DNA from: Streptomyces sp. CB01249 | Lineage (GTDB): Bacteria; Actinomycetota; Actinomycetes; Streptomycetales; Streptomycetaceae | DNA: 62,308 nucleotides | NCBI RefSeq assembly: GCF_001905735.1 | Contig: NZ_LISW01000003.1 | Location: forward strand, 1 to 62,308 | Direction: 5' to 3' | In this document: piece by piece, positions 1-8,543 of the stretch | Layout: the number at the start of each line of letters is the position of its first letter | How positions within the stretch are numbered: position 1 is the stretch's first letter | Program-made: the position numbers and the translations under genes | The notes under the pieces: model-generated | What the model was told of the DNA's origin: nothing | The model's input: the letters and a program-made list of their open reading frames with translations, nothing else | The model's database searches: none

Positions 1-1
1 C

Positions 2-1111
2 CTCGCCGAACAACACCCCGCAACCTTCACCCCCAACCTCGCCATGTCCCTCAACACCCTCGCCAAGCGACTCACTGACGCCGGAGCCCTTTCAGCCGCA
101 GCCCAGGCGTACGAGCAAGTCATCGTCGACCTCAGCGCCAAGCACCCCGCAGTCGGCCGAGCTCTCATGCTCGAACGGGACAGGTTCCTGATCCGTGAGC
201 CGGGGTGTTCGACCACAGCCGGCCTTCGAAACCTCGCTCGACTGGCGAGCATCCCAACCACCGAAGCACCGGACCAAGTGACGTTCCACGCTCGGAAGAC
301 CCTCCGCGCGTACGTACAAGAGAGCGCCGAACACCGCGAAGACCTGGCAGCTGTCTGGCACGACGAGACCCGCACACCCCTCCCCTCCTGGCTAGCGCTC
401 GCCCCCCAGGCGCTGAGCACAGTCGGCGCATGGACGACCACGCACTCCTGGTCCGACTCATACGCCCACTGGACCGACCACACCGAGCTCTTGAGCAGCC
501 CCGAAGCTGCCGTCGCCCTCGCCGAGTACGCGCTCCTCGACCCCGAGGCCGCCGCCCAACACCAAGTCCTCCGCGAGGAAATCCTGATCGAAGGCGCGAC
601 CGCCGCCTACCGCCCCCTCATCCTCGGCGAGCAGCTGGCCGATTGGACGGCCCTCACCACCTGGGACGAGTCCGAGCAGTACCTCCGCGCGCACCCGGAC
701 CTCCTCGAACTCGACCCGCCGGATTCCGTTCCCGGCGCACTCCTCCACGCAGCCCGCACCCACGACATCCCGACGGCCTACGTCCTCGTACGCGACCGCA
801 CCGCCCTCCAGCAGTACATCGACAACGCCCTCACCACCGGCGACGCCGACGCCCTCCGCCACGCGGCCGCCATCGAGGACGAGGTGTACGCCGACCAGCT
901 CTCCGCCCGCACCCACCACCAGGCCGCCCTGCTCCTCGCAGGCACACCCGACGAAGCCGACCCCGCCGACCTCGCCCCCCTCGTCGCCGACGCCTCGCCC
1001 GACACACGCAACCGGCTGATCTCCGAGACCGCCACCCTCAGCGCGACTCACGCGCAGCAGCACGCCGCGCACTGGGTGCGGATCATCCAGGTGCTGGCCG
1101 CCACCGGGTGA
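2..1111 (+). CDS. TPR-repeat protein, 3' part (5' end outside window)
   Basis: The frame is open from base 2, so the true start lies left of the window. The first visible residues form the end of a TPR unit of the type 'LA..HP..F.P.LA.SLN.LA', followed by one more unit. From about nt 170 comes a C-terminal domain of roughly 300 residues that is clearly homologous to the last ~220 residues of the caspase-NTPase-TPR protein at 3438-8468. Both share LLDP, AQH, PLIL and W..ES..YL..HP.LL blocks in the same order. The stop overlaps the GTG of the CHAT gene (GTGA, 1108-1111), so the two are translationally coupled. By analogy it should be the sensor or scaffold subunit of a protease-effector pair. 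Whether a caspase or NTPase domain lies upstream cannot be seen. Confidence 0.85.
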   Translation, partial: LAEQHPATFTPNLAMSLNTLAKRLTDAGALSAAAQAYEQVIVDLSAKHPAVGRALMLERDRFLIREPGCSTTAGLRNLARLASIPTTEAPDQVTFHARKTLRAYVQESAEHREDLAAVWHDETRTPLPSWLALAPQALSTVGAWTTTHSWSDSYAHWTDHTELLSSPEAAVALAEYALLDPEAAAQHQVLREEILIEGATAAYRPLILGEQLADWTALTTWDESEQYLRAHPDLLELDPPDSVPGALLHAARTHDIPTAYVLVRDRTALQQYIDNALTTGDADALRHAAAIEDEVYADQLSARTHHQAALLLAGTPDEADPADLAPLVADASPDTRNRLISETATLSATHAQQHAAHWVRIIQVLAATG

Positions 1112-1803
1112 CCGCCGCCGTCTGCCTGGTCCTCGCCGCCTCGCCCGAGGCCGGTCGGGCGCCCGCGCTGCACGAGGAGCACCGGGACGTACAGCGCAGC
1201 GTCACGCATGCCCGGTTCGGGCACCTGTTGCGGCTCGACGTCCTTCCGGCCGCCCGGGCCGAGGACCTGGTGCAGTACCTGGCGGCCACGGTCCCCCACA
1301 CCCTGCACTTCGCAGGGCGCGGGACGCCCGACGGCGGGCCCCGCTTCGTCACCGATGACGGTGGCGAGGCACCCGTCTCCCTGGACGGCTTACGCGACTG
1401 CGTCGCCGACGCCGCCCCGCTCGGGCTGCGGCTGGTGGTCCTCAACGCGTGCTGGACGGAGCCGTTGGCCAAGGAGATGGCCGGCCTCGTCCCCGTAGCC
1501 ATCGGGTGGGAGGGGCAGGTCCCCGACGCGCACGCGTGTGCGTACGCCCGGGTCTTCTATCGCAACCTCGCCGAAGGCGACTCCGTGCTGAGCGCCCACG
1601 CCACCGCCTGCAAGCTGCTCGCGCTCATCGGCTGCACCGAGCTGCCCGTGCTGCACAGCACTCCGGGCCACCTCCCCGAAGCCCACTTCCTCATCGCCGC
1701 CGCCGACCGCCCCGTCCCGCCCGGCAAGCCGCTCAAGCCTCGCTGGTACCGGCCCCCTGGGCCGCCGCGCAAGCCGTGGTTTCCTCGGCCTCCGCAGGCG
1801 TGA
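1108..1803 (+). CDS. Small CHAT-domain (caspase-like) protein with atypical catalytic site
   Basis: This 231-residue protein starts at GTG 1108, overlapping the stop of the upstream TPR gene. It is a stand-alone CHAT fold: strand HFAGRG at residues 67-72, then NACWTEP at 113-119 with the presumed nucleophile C115. In CHAT and caspase-like proteases the first motif normally ends HG and supplies the catalytic His. Here that position is Arg (R71), while a His sits four residues earlier (H67). The protein may be a degenerate protease or may use H67. The proline-rich C-terminus (last ~25 residues) overlaps the convergent gene at 1733-2101 by 71 bp. Coupling to the TPR gene suggests a TPR-CHAT module split over two genes. 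The CHAT assignment is firm; activity is uncertain. Confidence 0.8.
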   Translation: MTAAVCLVLAASPEAGRAPALHEEHRDVQRSVTHARFGHLLRLDVLPAARAEDLVQYLAATVPHTLHFAGRGTPDGGPRFVTDDGGEAPVSLDGLRDCVADAAPLGLRLVVLNACWTEPLAKEMAGLVPVAIGWEGQVPDAHACAYARVFYRNLAEGDSVLSAHATACKLLALIGCTELPVLHSTPGHLPEAHFLIAAADRPVPPGKPLKPRWYRPPGPPRKPWFPRPPQA

Positions 1804-2101
1804 GGAGGGTGGGAGCCAAGCGGTATCCCCGGCTCTCCGCGATCCGCAGGGCGTCCCGCAGCGACTCCGCCAGCCGCACCCCGGTGAACCGCAACTCGCG
1901 TGCCCCCACGCCCCTCTCCGCGAGGAGCGCCCGCGCCTCGGTCAGGACGTATTCGGCCGAGTCGAGCAGGCCCGTCTCCACCTCGTCGGCCAGCCGTGAC
2001 ATCCGGCCGCCGGGGTCGTCGCTGCTCAGGTAGCACGGGGTGCCGCTCTCGCCGACCCAGGGGAGCAGCCGCATCGCGTTCCCTTGCGCGTCGAACATCA
2101 T
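1733..2101 (-). CDS. Hypothetical protein beside XRE/DUF397 pair
   Basis: This frame encodes 122 residues, probably soluble and helical, with a central segment rich in Leu, Ala, Glu and Arg (LADEVETGLLDSAEYV, then LAESLRDALRIAES). I do not recognise a named domain. A strong ribosome site (GGAGGCGGAGGCGAC) precedes two adjacent ATG codons; the second (2098) has the better spacing. It is transcribed away from the XRE/DUF5753 gene at 2252, and its 3' end overlaps the CHAT gene tail. Genes of this size near DUF397 pairs are common in Streptomyces, but no function is claimed. Confidence 0.65.
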   Translation of the reverse strand: MMFDAQGNAMRLLPWVGESGTPCYLSSDDPGGRMSRLADEVETGLLDSAEYVLTEARALLAERGVGARELRFTGVRLAESLRDALRIAESRGYRLAPTLLTPAEAEETTACAAAQGAGTSEA

Positions 2102-2251
2102 GTCGCCTCCGCCTCCGTTCGGGGAGCGCTCTGGTCCCCGGTCGTACCCGCTGGTTACGGTGTGTGCCGCAATCGTCGCGCTGTGGCGGGTCTCCCCAAC
2201 AGGGCCGCCGCGTCCCGACGTTCAACACGGGACACACGGAAGGCCCGCTCC

Positions 2252-3079
2252 ATGACGTTCAGGCCGCAGCCGCTTTCGCCCTTCGCCTCCACGCGCCACT
2301 ACTTCGGCTCGGAGTTACGCCGCCACCGCGAGCGCGCGAAGCTGTCCCTCGTGCAGCTGGCGGACATCGTCAACTCCAGCAAGAGCACGCTCGCCCGGAT
2401 CGAGACAGCCGAACTGATGCCCCCACCGGACATGCCCAGCTGCCTGGACATCGCCTTCGGGACGGACGAGTACTTCACGGGGCTCTACGAACTCGCCAAG
2501 CAGGACATCCATCCCGACCAGTACAAGCGGTACATGAATTTCGAAGCCCGGGCCGAGGTCATAGAGCAGTACGGCGCACAGGCCCTGCCTGGCTTGTTCC
2601 AGACCGAGCAGTACGCCCGGGAGTTGCTCCGTTGTCAGGAGGACCTGACCGCAGAGGTGGTCGATGAGCGCGTCACCGCCCGCATGTCCCGGCAGGAGCG
2701 ACAACGATCGGCAAATCCACCGTTTCGCTGGGCGATCATCGACGAGTCCGTACTTCGGCGGCAGGTGGGCAGCCGGTCTTGCATGCACAAGCAACTGGCC
2801 TCGCTGTTGGAGCAGGTGGATACTCCGAACAGTAAGGTTCAGGTGATGCCGTTCAGTGCGGGGCCACACTCGCTACTGGGTGGCGCACTGACTCTGCTGA
2901 CCCTGCCCGACGGCGCCTCGGTGGCGTACGAGGAGAGCATCGAGGCCGGTCACCTCTACGAGGACCCGGACGCGGTGAAGAAGTGGCGGCGGCAGTACGA
3001 CGTACTGCGCGCCAACTCGCACTCCCTGGCCGAGTCGGCGGCAATGATCCGTACCGCGATGGAGGACTACCGACCATGA
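2252..3079 (+). CDS. XRE-family helix-turn-helix regulator with DUF5753 domain
   Basis: This 275-residue protein starts at ATG 2252 behind GGAAGG. The N-terminus holds a Cro/CI-type helix-turn-helix (about residues 20-75: FGSELRRHRERAKLSLVQLA, then SSKSTLARIE). The rest matches the DUF5753 sensor-like domain (GLFQTEQYARELL and AIIDESVLRRQVG). Its stop overlaps the start of the DUF397 gene (ATGA, 3076-3079). Such pairs are abundant in Streptomyces; BldB/WhiJ-related pairs are described as regulators of development and antibiotic production. Base composition is slightly lower in GC than in its neighbours. It sits between two caspase/CHAT loci and could regulate either; that is inference only. 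Confidence 0.92.
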   Translation: MTFRPQPLSPFASTRHYFGSELRRHRERAKLSLVQLADIVNSSKSTLARIETAELMPPPDMPSCLDIAFGTDEYFTGLYELAKQDIHPDQYKRYMNFEARAEVIEQYGAQALPGLFQTEQYARELLRCQEDLTAEVVDERVTARMSRQERQRSANPPFRWAIIDESVLRRQVGSRSCMHKQLASLLEQVDTPNSKVQVMPFSAGPHSLLGGALTLLTLPDGASVAYEESIEAGHLYEDPDAVKKWRRQYDVLRANSHSLAESAAMIRTAMEDYRP

Positions 3080-3270
3080 CTCACTCCCCCGAGCTGAGTT
3101 CCGCCCGCTGGCGCCGCAGCAGCTACAGCAACACCAACGGGGGCGAATGCGTCGAGATCAGCGACGACTTCCCCGGCGTCATCCCCGTACGCGACAGCAA
3201 AAACCCGAGCGGTCCGTCGCTCGTCGTCAACTCCGCCGCATGGGGCGACTTCGTCTCGTCCCTGAAGTAG
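3076..3270 (+). CDS. DUF397 domain protein (partner of the XRE regulator)
   Basis: This 64-residue protein spans the complete DUF397 fold: W-R-R-S-S-Y-S near the N-terminus, GGECVE in the middle, VRDSK and a C-terminal W-G-D-F-V. Its ATG overlaps the upstream stop by 4 nt, indicating translational coupling. In characterised WhiJ/BldB-like pairs the small partner is thought to counteract or modulate the DNA-binding XRE protein, in a toxin-antitoxin-like or anti-repressor arrangement. The gene is followed at once by a strong terminator, so the XRE-DUF397 pair forms a closed two-gene unit. Confidence 0.92.
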   Translation: MTHSPELSSARWRRSSYSNTNGGECVEISDDFPGVIPVRDSKNPSGPSLVVNSAAWGDFVSSLK

Positions 3271-3280
3271 CGCGCAGCGC

Positions 3281-3318
3281 AACGGCCCGTCCCACACGTG
3301 CGCGTGGGACGGGCCGTT
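3281..3318 (+). terminator. Intrinsic terminator after the XRE-DUF397 pair
   Basis: A perfect 15-bp inverted repeat (arms 3281-3295 and 3304-3318) with an 8-nt loop starts 10 nt after the DUF397 stop and is followed by a short pyrimidine run. It should separate this operon from the large caspase gene that begins at 3438. Confidence 0.85.
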
Positions 3319-3437
3319 TCCTTATCACCCGGGGACCGGAAAGAGTCGAGTTTGTCCGGACCGGCCCCCCGGCGTCCGTTGCGTGCATACGCTGCTGTCC
3401 ATTTCAGCGGCGTATGTACGGGAAGGCGGAGCGCCCG

Positions 3438-6400
3438 ATGGCGGATGAGGCGGATGTGGTGGGCGGCGAGGCCGTGGGGACCGCGTTGTGCGTGGTGTGT
3501 GAGACGTACGCCGACGAGCGGACCTTTCCGCAGTTGACCGGTGCGACGGCCCAGATGGAGGGGGTCGTCAACCGCCTTGAGGCGCTGGGGATCGCGACCC
3601 GTGTGGCGGGCGGCGGCAACCCGTCCTGGGCGGACTTCGACCGGGACCTCACCGCCTGGAGCGCGTCCGGCGCGGGGAAGCCCGCGATCATCGTGTGGTC
3701 CGGGCACGGCGTGCTGGTGGACGACGAACTCCGCCTGGCGCTGTGCGACTTGGACCTCGACGTCGAGCAGGTGGCCCGGGACGCGCGCGCCCTGCGGCAC
3801 GGGGTCTCGCCCGAGACGCTGGTCAACGAGGCCGTGGCGTCCGGCGCCGACCAGATCCTGGTGCTCATCGATGCCTGCCATGCCGGGGACGCCGTGGGCC
3901 GGGGCCTGGAGAAGGCGTTGCGGCGGTGGGAGACCACCTCCGCGCCGCCCGGCCGGGTGCAGTGGTTCGGGATCATGACGAGTTGTCGGCGCGGGGAGAC
4001 CTCGGACGGGGCCGGGCCGCTGCTCGACGCCTTGGCCGAGGTGCTGAGGGAGGGCCCGGCCACCAGCGAGTACCGGTCGGCGTGGAGCGCCCACAACGCC
4101 TGGGTCAGCGGCCCGGACGTGCTCACCGCGCTCGGCGAGCGGTGGCGCGGCGAGGGGCAGACGCCGGTTCCGGCCACCCTCGGCACCGGGCGGGCGGTCT
4201 TCCCGAACCCGCGCCATGTGCCCGGGGCGCCCGCGCGGCTGGTGGAGCACCTGGTGCTCGCGGCCCGGGGCGTCGGGTTCCGCGAGGAGGGCTCGTTCTT
4301 CACGGGCCGGAAGCGGGTCCTGGGCCGGATCACCGACTGGATCGAGGCGGACGAGGCCGGGCTCTTCCTGGTGACCGGCCCGGCGGGCTGCGGCAAGTCG
4401 GCGGTGCTGGGGCGGATCGCGACGCTCACCGACCCGGAGCGGCGCGCGGAGACCGAGGCGCAGGGCGGCCTGCGTGCGGGCGACCCCGGCCCCGGCCCCG
4501 GGCACCCGCTCGCGGCGGTGCACCTGCGGGGCCTCAGTCCGCTTCAGGCCGCCGCGGAGCTGGCCCTACGGCTCGGGCTGCCGGAGCCGCGCAATCCGGA
4601 CGACTTCCGGGGCGAGCTGCGGGAGCTGGACCGGCGTCCGGTGCTGGTCCTGGACGGCCTGGACGAGGTGCCCGTCGAGCATCTGCACACCATGATCGAG
4701 GAGTTGGTCTTCCCGCTCAGCCGGGCGGTCCCGGTGCTGCTGGGCTCGCGGGAGCGGGCGTTCCGCGCCCGGCTGGCGGACGACGACGGGCACCCGGACG
4801 AGACGTTGCCGGACGCGCTGGCGCGGCTGATCGGGGCGGCCGTCACCACCGCGGACCTGGAGGCGGAGCCGGACACGCAGGAGGACATCGCCGCGTATGT
4901 GCGCCGCCGGTGCGAGGTGGGCGGCTTTCCGGCGGACCGGGCGCGGGAGGCGGGCGAGGCGGTCGCCGCGCGCGCCACGGCGGTGGGCGGCGGGTTCCTG
5001 TTCGCCCGGCTGGTGACCGGTTCGCTGCTGGCGGAGGGACGTAACGACGGGGACGCCTGGGAGGCCGGTCTGCCGGAGTCCATCGGGGCCGCGTTCGAGG
5101 ACGATCTGCGGGCGGGCCCGGTCCGGGTCCTGGCGGACGGCACCGAACTCCCCTCAGCCGCACGGGACCTGCTGACCGCGCTGGCCTGGACGGCCGGACG
5201 CGGGATGCCCGCCGGAGGCGTCTGGGAGGAGGTCGCCGGGGCGCTGGGCGGCCGGGCGACGCCGTACGACGAGAGCGACGTGGACTGGGTGCTGTCCGCG
5301 TACGGGCGCTACATCGTGGAGGACGCGGAGGACGGGCAGGCGGTGTACCGGCTGTACCACCGGGAGTTCGTCTCGCATCTCGTGTCCCGGCCGGTGGCGG
5401 GCGGGGCCGAGGCCGCCGAGGTGGTGCTCGCGGCGCTGGTCGCGCATGCGGAGCGGAAGGTGCCGGATGGCGGCTGGGGGGCGGTGGACCCGTACGTGGT
5501 GCGGGCGCTCGCGTGGCACGCGGTACGGGCGGGTGTGCCGGGGATCGAGGCGCTGCGGGAGCTGGCCAGGCGGATCGGGCCCAGCGCGGCCCCGGTCCTG
5601 GCCCGGGCGTTGTACGGCTTCTCGGAGCGCCTGGGGACGGAAGGGGACCTGGAGGGGGCGTTGCGTACGGCGCAGGAGGTGGTCGGCCTCCTGCGGACCT
5701 CGGAGGAGGCCGAGCCCCCCTCCCGTACACCGACGCTGGTCCACGCCCTCATCAACGTCGCCAAGCGGTACACCGACCTCGGGGACCGTGAGGCCGCTCT
5801 GGCCCCGGCCCGGGAAGCGGTCGCGCTCCAGCGGACTGTCACAGCAGCGGACGACGAAGCGGCCGTGGGCGACCTCGCCATCGCCACCGCCGCGCTCGCG
5901 CGCAGGCTCGCCGAAACCGGTGACGTCGAGGGTGCGCTCACGCTCAACCGGGACGTTCTCGACGTCTTCAGGGGACTGGCCGAGAAGGAGCCCGCAGCCT
6001 TCCGCCCGCACCTCGCCGCCGCGCTGAACAACCTGGCGGTGGCTCTGAGGGCGGCCGGGGATCGCAGGGCCGCGGTCTCCCCCGCGCAGGAGGCGGTCGA
6101 GATCCACACCGAACTGGCCGCCGCGGGCCCGGACGAGTTCCTGGGCTCGCTCGCCTCATCTCTGAGCAACCTGGCCAACGCCCTCAAGTCAGTCGGACGT
6201 CATAAGGACGCCCTGCCCCACGCGGAGGCAGCGGTCGAAGCCAACCGGAAGCTGGCCGAGCGCCATCCCTCCACCCTGCGGGCCGCTCTGGCGGGGTCCT
6301 TGACCAATCTGTCCGTACACCGGCGGGACGTGGGCGACCTCGCGGGGGCACTGACGCTCGCGCGTGAGTCCGTGGACATCTGCCGGGAGCTCGTCGTACG

Positions 6401-8468
6401 TCACCCGGACGCCTTCCGGCAGCACCTGGCCGGGGCCCTCCACAACCTGGCGGACCAGCTCTCCGCCGCCGGGGACCACGAGGAAGCGCTCGCCACCGCA
6501 CGCGAGGCCGCGCGCATGTTCGCCGCGCTCTCCGGTGAGCATCCGGAGGTCTTCCGCCCGGATCTCGCCCGGTCCCTGACGTCCATGGCCAACAAGACCG
6601 CCGCCATCGGGGACCACACCACCGCGGTGCTGTTCGCCCGTCAGGCCATCCAGCTCCAGCGCGAAGCCGTCAAGAGCACACCCCTGGCCGGCCTCCCCGG
6701 GCTCGCCGCGATGCTCAACAACCTCGCGATGCACCTGACCGCCGACGGTGAGCCGGCAGAGGCCCTGCTGCACGCCGAGGAAGCCGCCGGGCTCTACGAA
6801 CGCCTCGCCGCCGAGGACCGGGAGGCGTACCTCCCCGAGTACGCGACGGTCCTCAGCAACGTCAGCAACCACCGCGCGACCCTGGGCGATCTGTCGGGGG
6901 CGGTCTCGGCGGGCCTGAAGGCGGTCGCCTTCCGCCGGCAACTCGCCGTGCTGCAACCCGCCGTGTACCGCCCGGATCTGGCCACCGCCCTCACCAACCT
7001 CGCCGGCCATCTGAACCGGGCAGGGGAGCCGGACGAAGGGCTGTCAGTCGCGACGGAGGCCGTCGAGCTCCTGCGTGAACTCCTCCCCGACGCACCCGTC
7101 CTGCGTCCCACCCTCGCGGGGGCCCTCGGCGCCCTGGCCCAGAACCTCGCCGACACCGGCAGCCCGGAAGAGGCCCTGCCGGTGGCCCGGGAAGGGGTGG
7201 ATCTCTGGCGCCTGCTCGCGAAGGAGCACAGCGGCGCCCGCCTCCCCGACCTGGCACGCGCCCTGCGGAACCTGGGCAAGCTGCGCGGGATGAACGAGGA
7301 CGACGAAGGTGCCGTGGACACGACACGGGAGGCGGTCGCCGCGTACCGCGCCCTGGCGCTCGAAAACCCGCGCCCCTTCGCGGACGATCTGGCGCAAACG
7401 GTCGGGAACCTGGCCCGCGCACTCGCCCGTACCGGCGACCACGCCTCGGCGGTCGAGGCGTACGGCGAGTGCGCGGCGGAGTTCGCCGACGCCCACCCGT
7501 CGACCGCCCGGCGCCTCGGCGTCGAGCGCAGCATCTTCCTCCTGAGCTGCCCCGACCCGCTCCCCTCGGAGGGCGTACGCGCGCTCGCGTCGTTCCTCGG
7601 GCGGGACGCCGGTCTCGAACCGGAGGACGGCCCGGACCTGGTGACCGTACGGGCACGGCGGGCCCTGCGCGCCCACGGCGACCGGGAGGCGGTGCGCGAG
7701 GCGTGGGAGGCGGAGACCCACGGGCCCGCGCCCGACTGGCTCTCGCTCTCGGCCGCCACGCTGGAAGCCGTGGGCACCTGGATGTTCGCGCCCGACTGGT
7801 CCGCGTCGCGCGACCTCTGGTCCCGGTACGCCGACGCGCTCGGCAGCGAGGAGGCCGCGACGGCGCTCGAAGAGCTGGCGCTCCTGGATCCGGGCACCGC
7901 GCAACAGCACGCCGCGCTCCGCGAGTTCGTGCTCGACCACGGGGTGACCTCGGCCTACGATCCGCTGATCCTCTCGGGGCAGCTGGCCGAGTGGGTGGGC
8001 TGCGAGTCCTGGGCCGAGTCGCGGGCCTACCTCCAGGACCACCCGCGCCTCCTCCAGGTCCGGCCGTCCCCGGACACCCCGCTCTCGCACGTCGCCGTCC
8101 TGGACGTCTCCCGTACGGAGGGGATGGACGCCGCCTACGCGCTGGTGGAGGACCGGGACGCGCTCCAGGCGTACGTGGAAAGGGCGTTGGAGGCCGGTGA
8201 CGGCACCTCCCTGATGCACGCGGCCGCCATCGAGGGGCAGGTCTTCGACGACCGGCTGTCCTCCTTCGCCCACGCCCAGGTGAGCATGGTCCTCTCGGGG
8301 GCCGTCCAGGGCATCGAACCGGAGGAGCTGGCCGATCTGATCCCGCGCGCCCCGGAGGAGATCCGCGCCCGGCTGCTGCGGGAGATCGCGGGCCTCAGTG
8401 TCCGGTACGCCGAGCCGTACGGGGAGCTGTGGCTCCGCATGATCAAGGCGCTCAGCGGGGCGGCCTGA
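3438..8468 (+). CDS. Caspase-like protease / P-loop NTPase / TPR protein (STAND-like)
   Basis: This 1676-residue protein starts at ATG 3438 behind GGAAGG. Domain order is as follows. Residues ~10-250 are a C14 caspase-like fold with WSGHG (H90) and LIDACHAG (C147). Residues ~285-650 are a NACHT/STAND-type NTPase with Walker A GPAGCGKS (314-321) and Walker B VLVLDGLDE (402-410). About 14 TPR-like units of ~48 residues run from ~720 to ~1450, each with an 'L..NLA..L...GD...AL..A.EAV' core. Last comes a ~220-residue domain shared with the gene at 2-1111. In related conflict proteins the repeats sense a trigger, the NTPase oligomerises and the protease cleaves targets. That model is family knowledge; partners and trigger are unknown. 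The frame is intact and the catalytic residues are present. Confidence 0.9.
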   Translation: MADEADVVGGEAVGTALCVVCETYADERTFPQLTGATAQMEGVVNRLEALGIATRVAGGGNPSWADFDRDLTAWSASGAGKPAIIVWSGHGVLVDDELRLALCDLDLDVEQVARDARALRHGVSPETLVNEAVASGADQILVLIDACHAGDAVGRGLEKALRRWETTSAPPGRVQWFGIMTSCRRGETSDGAGPLLDALAEVLREGPATSEYRSAWSAHNAWVSGPDVLTALGERWRGEGQTPVPATLGTGRAVFPNPRHVPGAPARLVEHLVLAARGVGFREEGSFFTGRKRVLGRITDWIEADEAGLFLVTGPAGCGKSAVLGRIATLTDPERRAETEAQGGLRAGDPGPGPGHPLAAVHLRGLSPLQAAAELALRLGLPEPRNPDDFRGELRELDRRPVLVLDGLDEVPVEHLHTMIEELVFPLSRAVPVLLGSRERAFRARLADDDGHPDETLPDALARLIGAAVTTADLEAEPDTQEDIAAYVRRRCEVGGFPADRAREAGEAVAARATAVGGGFLFARLVTGSLLAEGRNDGDAWEAGLPESIGAAFEDDLRAGPVRVLADGTELPSAARDLLTALAWTAGRGMPAGGVWEEVAGALGGRATPYDESDVDWVLSAYGRYIVEDAEDGQAVYRLYHREFVSHLVSRPVAGGAEAAEVVLAALVAHAERKVPDGGWGAVDPYVVRALAWHAVRAGVPGIEALRELARRIGPSAAPVLARALYGFSERLGTEGDLEGALRTAQEVVGLLRTSEEAEPPSRTPTLVHALINVAKRYTDLGDREAALAPAREAVALQRTVTAADDEAAVGDLAIATAALARRLAETGDVEGALTLNRDVLDVFRGLAEKEPAAFRPHLAAALNNLAVALRAAGDRRAAVSPAQEAVEIHTELAAAGPDEFLGSLASSLSNLANALKSVGRHKDALPHAEAAVEANRKLAERHPSTLRAALAGSLTNLSVHRRDVGDLAGALTLARESVDICRELVVRHPDAFRQHLAGALHNLADQLSAAGDHEEALATAREAARMFAALSGEHPEVFRPDLARSLTSMANKTAAIGDHTTAVLFARQAIQLQREAVKSTPLAGLPGLAAMLNNLAMHLTADGEPAEALLHAEEAAGLYERLAAEDREAYLPEYATVLSNVSNHRATLGDLSGAVSAGLKAVAFRRQLAVLQPAVYRPDLATALTNLAGHLNRAGEPDEGLSVATEAVELLRELLPDAPVLRPTLAGALGALAQNLADTGSPEEALPVAREGVDLWRLLAKEHSGARLPDLARALRNLGKLRGMNEDDEGAVDTTREAVAAYRALALENPRPFADDLAQTVGNLARALARTGDHASAVEAYGECAAEFADAHPSTARRLGVERSIFLLSCPDPLPSEGVRALASFLGRDAGLEPEDGPDLVTVRARRALRAHGDREAVREAWEAETHGPAPDWLSLSAATLEAVGTWMFAPDWSASRDLWSRYADALGSEEAATALEELALLDPGTAQQHAALREFVLDHGVTSAYDPLILSGQLAEWVGCESWAESRAYLQDHPRLLQVRPSPDTPLSHVAVLDVSRTEGMDAAYALVEDRDALQAYVERALEAGDGTSLMHAAAIEGQVFDDRLSSFAHAQVSMVLSGAVQGIEPEELADLIPRAPEEIRARLLREIAGLSVRYAEPYGELWLRMIKALSGAA

Positions 8469-8487
8469 CCGCACCCGTACACACGAA

Positions 8488-8524
8488 GGGGCCCGGCCCG
8501 CACGAGCGTGCGGACCGGGCCCCC
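8488..8524. terminator. Bidirectional terminator between caspase-NTPase-TPR and RND genes
   Basis: A 16-bp inverted repeat with one mismatch (arms 8488-8503 and 8508-8523 approximately, loop of 4-5 nt) sits between two convergent stop codons (8468 on + and 8544 on -). It can serve both transcripts. Confidence 0.8.
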
Positions 8525-8543
8525 TGTGTGGGTTACCGGTGAA

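Noticed and set aside
205..1107. Upstream extension of the CHAT frame across the TPR gene
   Set aside because: The extension is an Arg/Pro-rich shadow; GTG 1108 overlapping the TPR stop is the natural start.
5700..7500. Regular ~144-bp periodicity resembling a tandem repeat or CRISPR-like array
   Set aside because: The period equals the 48-residue TPR unit within one open frame; the DNA copies are divergent and there are no spacers.
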